64,000 nt of DNA from UBA9076 sp964418835 (GTDB lineage Bacteria; Bacillota_I; Bacilli_A; Erysipelotrichales; Erysipelotrichaceae), in the NCBI GenBank assembly GCA_964418835.1, contig CAYQNJ010000004.1:1-64000 (forward strand), read 5' to 3'. The translations under genes were made by a program, and so were the position numbers. Position 1 is the stretch's first letter. The number at the start of each line of letters is the position of its first letter. The notes below the pieces were generated by a model. That model did no database searches, was not told the DNA's origin, and saw only the letters and a list, made by a program, of their open reading frames with translations. Shown here piece after piece: positions 62,366-64,000 of this stretch.

Positions 62366-64000
62366 GTGGGAAAAAATAAATTTTATTTGTTTAAAACTAT
62401 TTCAATTACAATAATATCATTGTTTTTGTTTGTAAGTTTTTTAATGTGTATGCACAAGACATACAACCAGATAATACAGAACCTACAGTTGAAGAAACTC
62501 CTATAGTAGAAGATATTCCTGTAGAGGAAGAAATACCTTTAGTGGATGATACAAATGTAATAGAAGAAGTAATTGAAGAACCAGTGGTAGATGACACAGT
62601 TAGTGAATCTATAGTAGAAGAAATAGAAGTTGTGGAAGAGACTCTTAATGAAGCACCAATGATGAAAATGATGCTTGCCCCAATTGGTTCTATTGAAGTA
62701 TATAGTTTTGATGAATTAAAAAATGCAGTAGTTAATGCTGGGACATCACCCACAACAATAATCATTAAAGAAAGTATCACATTTAGTGAAACTATAAATA
62801 TAAATGCTAATCAAAACATTACAACAGTTGGTCCTTCAGAGAATGTTGAACCAATACTTTCAAGTGAAATAGTATTACCAAATCTAAATGATCCTATGAG
62901 TACTAAAGAACAGTTAGTAAGTGATGCAACTACTCAAGGTGACATAGTAATCGAAAAAACTAATCTAACTACAAATCCAGTTGTAAAACCAAGTATTACT
63001 TTAAATAAAGCTTTAGCTTTTACTAAGGAAATGTTTAATGTGTTAGAAGGTGGAAACCTAATAATAGGAAGTAGTGAAAGAGATTCTATTTTCTTTGATG
63101 GGACAGAAGCTGATGGTAGTAATACTAATACAGGAAAGTTTATTAATGTATTAGGCAACCTAACAATAAATGGTGGAACTTTTGCGAATGCTAATATAGT
63201 AAAAATGGCATATAGTGCTCCAATCACAGTTTCAAAAACTGGAGTTTTAACTATGAATGCTGGAAGAATTACAAGCAATAAAGTAAACAATGGTGAAAGC
63301 ATTGAAATATCAGGTGGAGGAGTTAGAGTTAGTGCTGGTGGTACTTTTATATTGAACAATGGAAGTATTGATAATAATACAGCTTCAGCTGGTGGAATAA
63401 GTGTTGGAGATATTGGGGCTGATAGTGCTAATGGCAAAACCAATATGATAATGAATGGTGGAATTATTTCTAGTAATTCTTCATCGGGGCCAATAAATGC
63501 TGGTGGAGGAATCCAAATCTTTCCTGGATCAGACTTTGAAATGAATGATGGAATAATTAGTGACAACTATGGAAACACTGGTGGTGGAATATTTATTAGT
63601 GACCAATATGTGACTGGGTATAATGGAATTGATTATTCAAACACATACTCAACTCCATATGAAAAGTATATAGAAGTTAATGGTACAACCATGAATATGA
63701 ATGGTGGTTTAATATATAAAAACACTTCATATAGTGGTGGTGGAATATTTGTGTCTACCAGTGAAGTGAAATTAAATGATGGGTATTTATTGGATAACTA
63801 TGCCTACAACATGGGTGGAGCTATTTATGTGTCTATAGTTCCTTATGTATTTGAATTAGAAAATGCTTTAGTAAGTGAAAACACTGCGTATGTATCATCT
63901 TTTATATATCAATTTCCAGGAGGATCTGGAGGGGGTTTTTGGAACTGTCCTAGTGGTGTAGTAGATTATCAAGACTTTGGTTCAGTTTATGTATTTAATA
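62366..64000 (+). CDS. Third giant surface protein, beta-helix type (3' partial, frameshifted in the signal peptide)
   Basis: A GTG at 62366 (GGGG 10 bases upstream) opens a signal peptide, GKNKFYLFKTISITIISLFLFVSF. The frame then breaks in a T6 run (62437-62442). With seven T's it reads VSFFNVYAQDIQPDNTEPT and stays open to the end of the window. The mature protein has an acidic Glu/Val/Pro stretch (nt about 62460-62670). A right-handed parallel beta-helix follows, with repeats such as NGGIISSN, GGGIFISD, NGGLIYKNTSYSGGGIFV and GGAIYVS. The C-terminus and any wall anchor lie outside. An ATG at 62357, in frame, is an alternative start. Confidence 0.75.

Noticed and set aside
62406..63566. Open frames on the minus strand rich in Ser, Ile, Thr and Pro
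   Set aside because: They are antisense shadows of the repetitive third surface gene, without ribosome binding sites or family resemblance.
1..64000. Alternative genetic code (UGA as Trp), as in some related wall-less lineages
   Set aside because: TGA is used as a real stop (for example at 53899-53901) and Trp is encoded by TGG throughout; none of the frame breaks is repaired by reading TGA through.

Overview
The window is AT-rich DNA from a low-GC Gram-positive bacterium (Bacillota). Gene order and content point to an Erysipelotrichia-like or related gut/oral lineage: uvrA-hprK-lgt-trxB, rapZ-yvcK-whiA, a T-box cysS followed by mrnC-rlmB-sigH-like-rpmG-secE-nusG, and very large wall-anchored proteins with Cna-B, pilin-isopeptide and InlB repeats. 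The standard bacterial code fits throughout. No rRNA, tRNA or CRISPR array was seen. The lineage is inferred from content and was not tested by any search.

Layout. 1-11435: one giant surface-protein gene, 5' end outside the window, broken by a frameshift near 4018 and split by a 3.4 kb insertion (about 6062-9506). The insertion carries five unrelated small genes (DUF6414-like, DUF6440-like, SAP/DUF6434-like, GNAT, flavodoxin) and three copies of a 45-bp sequence. Removing it restores the host codons exactly, with no target duplication. 11527-18619: a leftward polyphosphate operon (ppx, ppk1, ppk2, PHP phosphoesterase, small membrane protein), then two rightward DUF975 membrane proteins. 18738-26403: glmU, prs, a 48-aa membrane peptide, CYTH phosphatase, nadK, a PTS EIIBC lacking its phosphocysteine, a VanY-type carboxypeptidase, a secreted protein and a rhodanese lipoprotein. 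26523-33041: uvrA, hprK, an lgt fused to a PpaX-like phosphatase, trxB and an OsmC-like gene. 33314-34359: a frameshifted lipoprotein resembling the flavinylated electron-transfer protein PplA. 34476-39668: rapZ, yvcK, whiA, a small membrane protein, an Eis-like acetyltransferase and gapA. 39830-40537: an AlkD-like repair protein. 40693-48063: a second giant surface protein, split by two homopolymer frameshifts. 48223-50605: a membrane-anchored XRE protein with an extracellular RCC1-like propeller, and a GYF_2 protein. 50640-54909: T-box, cysS and the translation/transcription cluster. 54998-62230: nitroreductase, CPBP protease and a leftward regulator-kinase-adaptor-ABC exporter operon. 62366 onward: a third giant surface protein (beta-helix type), frameshifted inside its signal peptide and running off the window.

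Two themes connect the window. First, carbon and phosphate-energy metabolism is clustered (HPr kinase, PpaX-like domain, PTS component, GAPDH, YvcK, RapZ, polyphosphate enzymes, NAD kinase). Second, the exported proteins are disrupted: five single-base frameshifts lie in secreted or wall proteins and one in a membrane permease, five of the six at homopolymer runs, while the housekeeping genes are intact. This could be phase variation, decay or residual sequencing error. The candidate undescribed system is the cassette array inside the first surface gene: repeated 45-bp ends with hairpins, tandem passenger genes, and no recombinase in the window.
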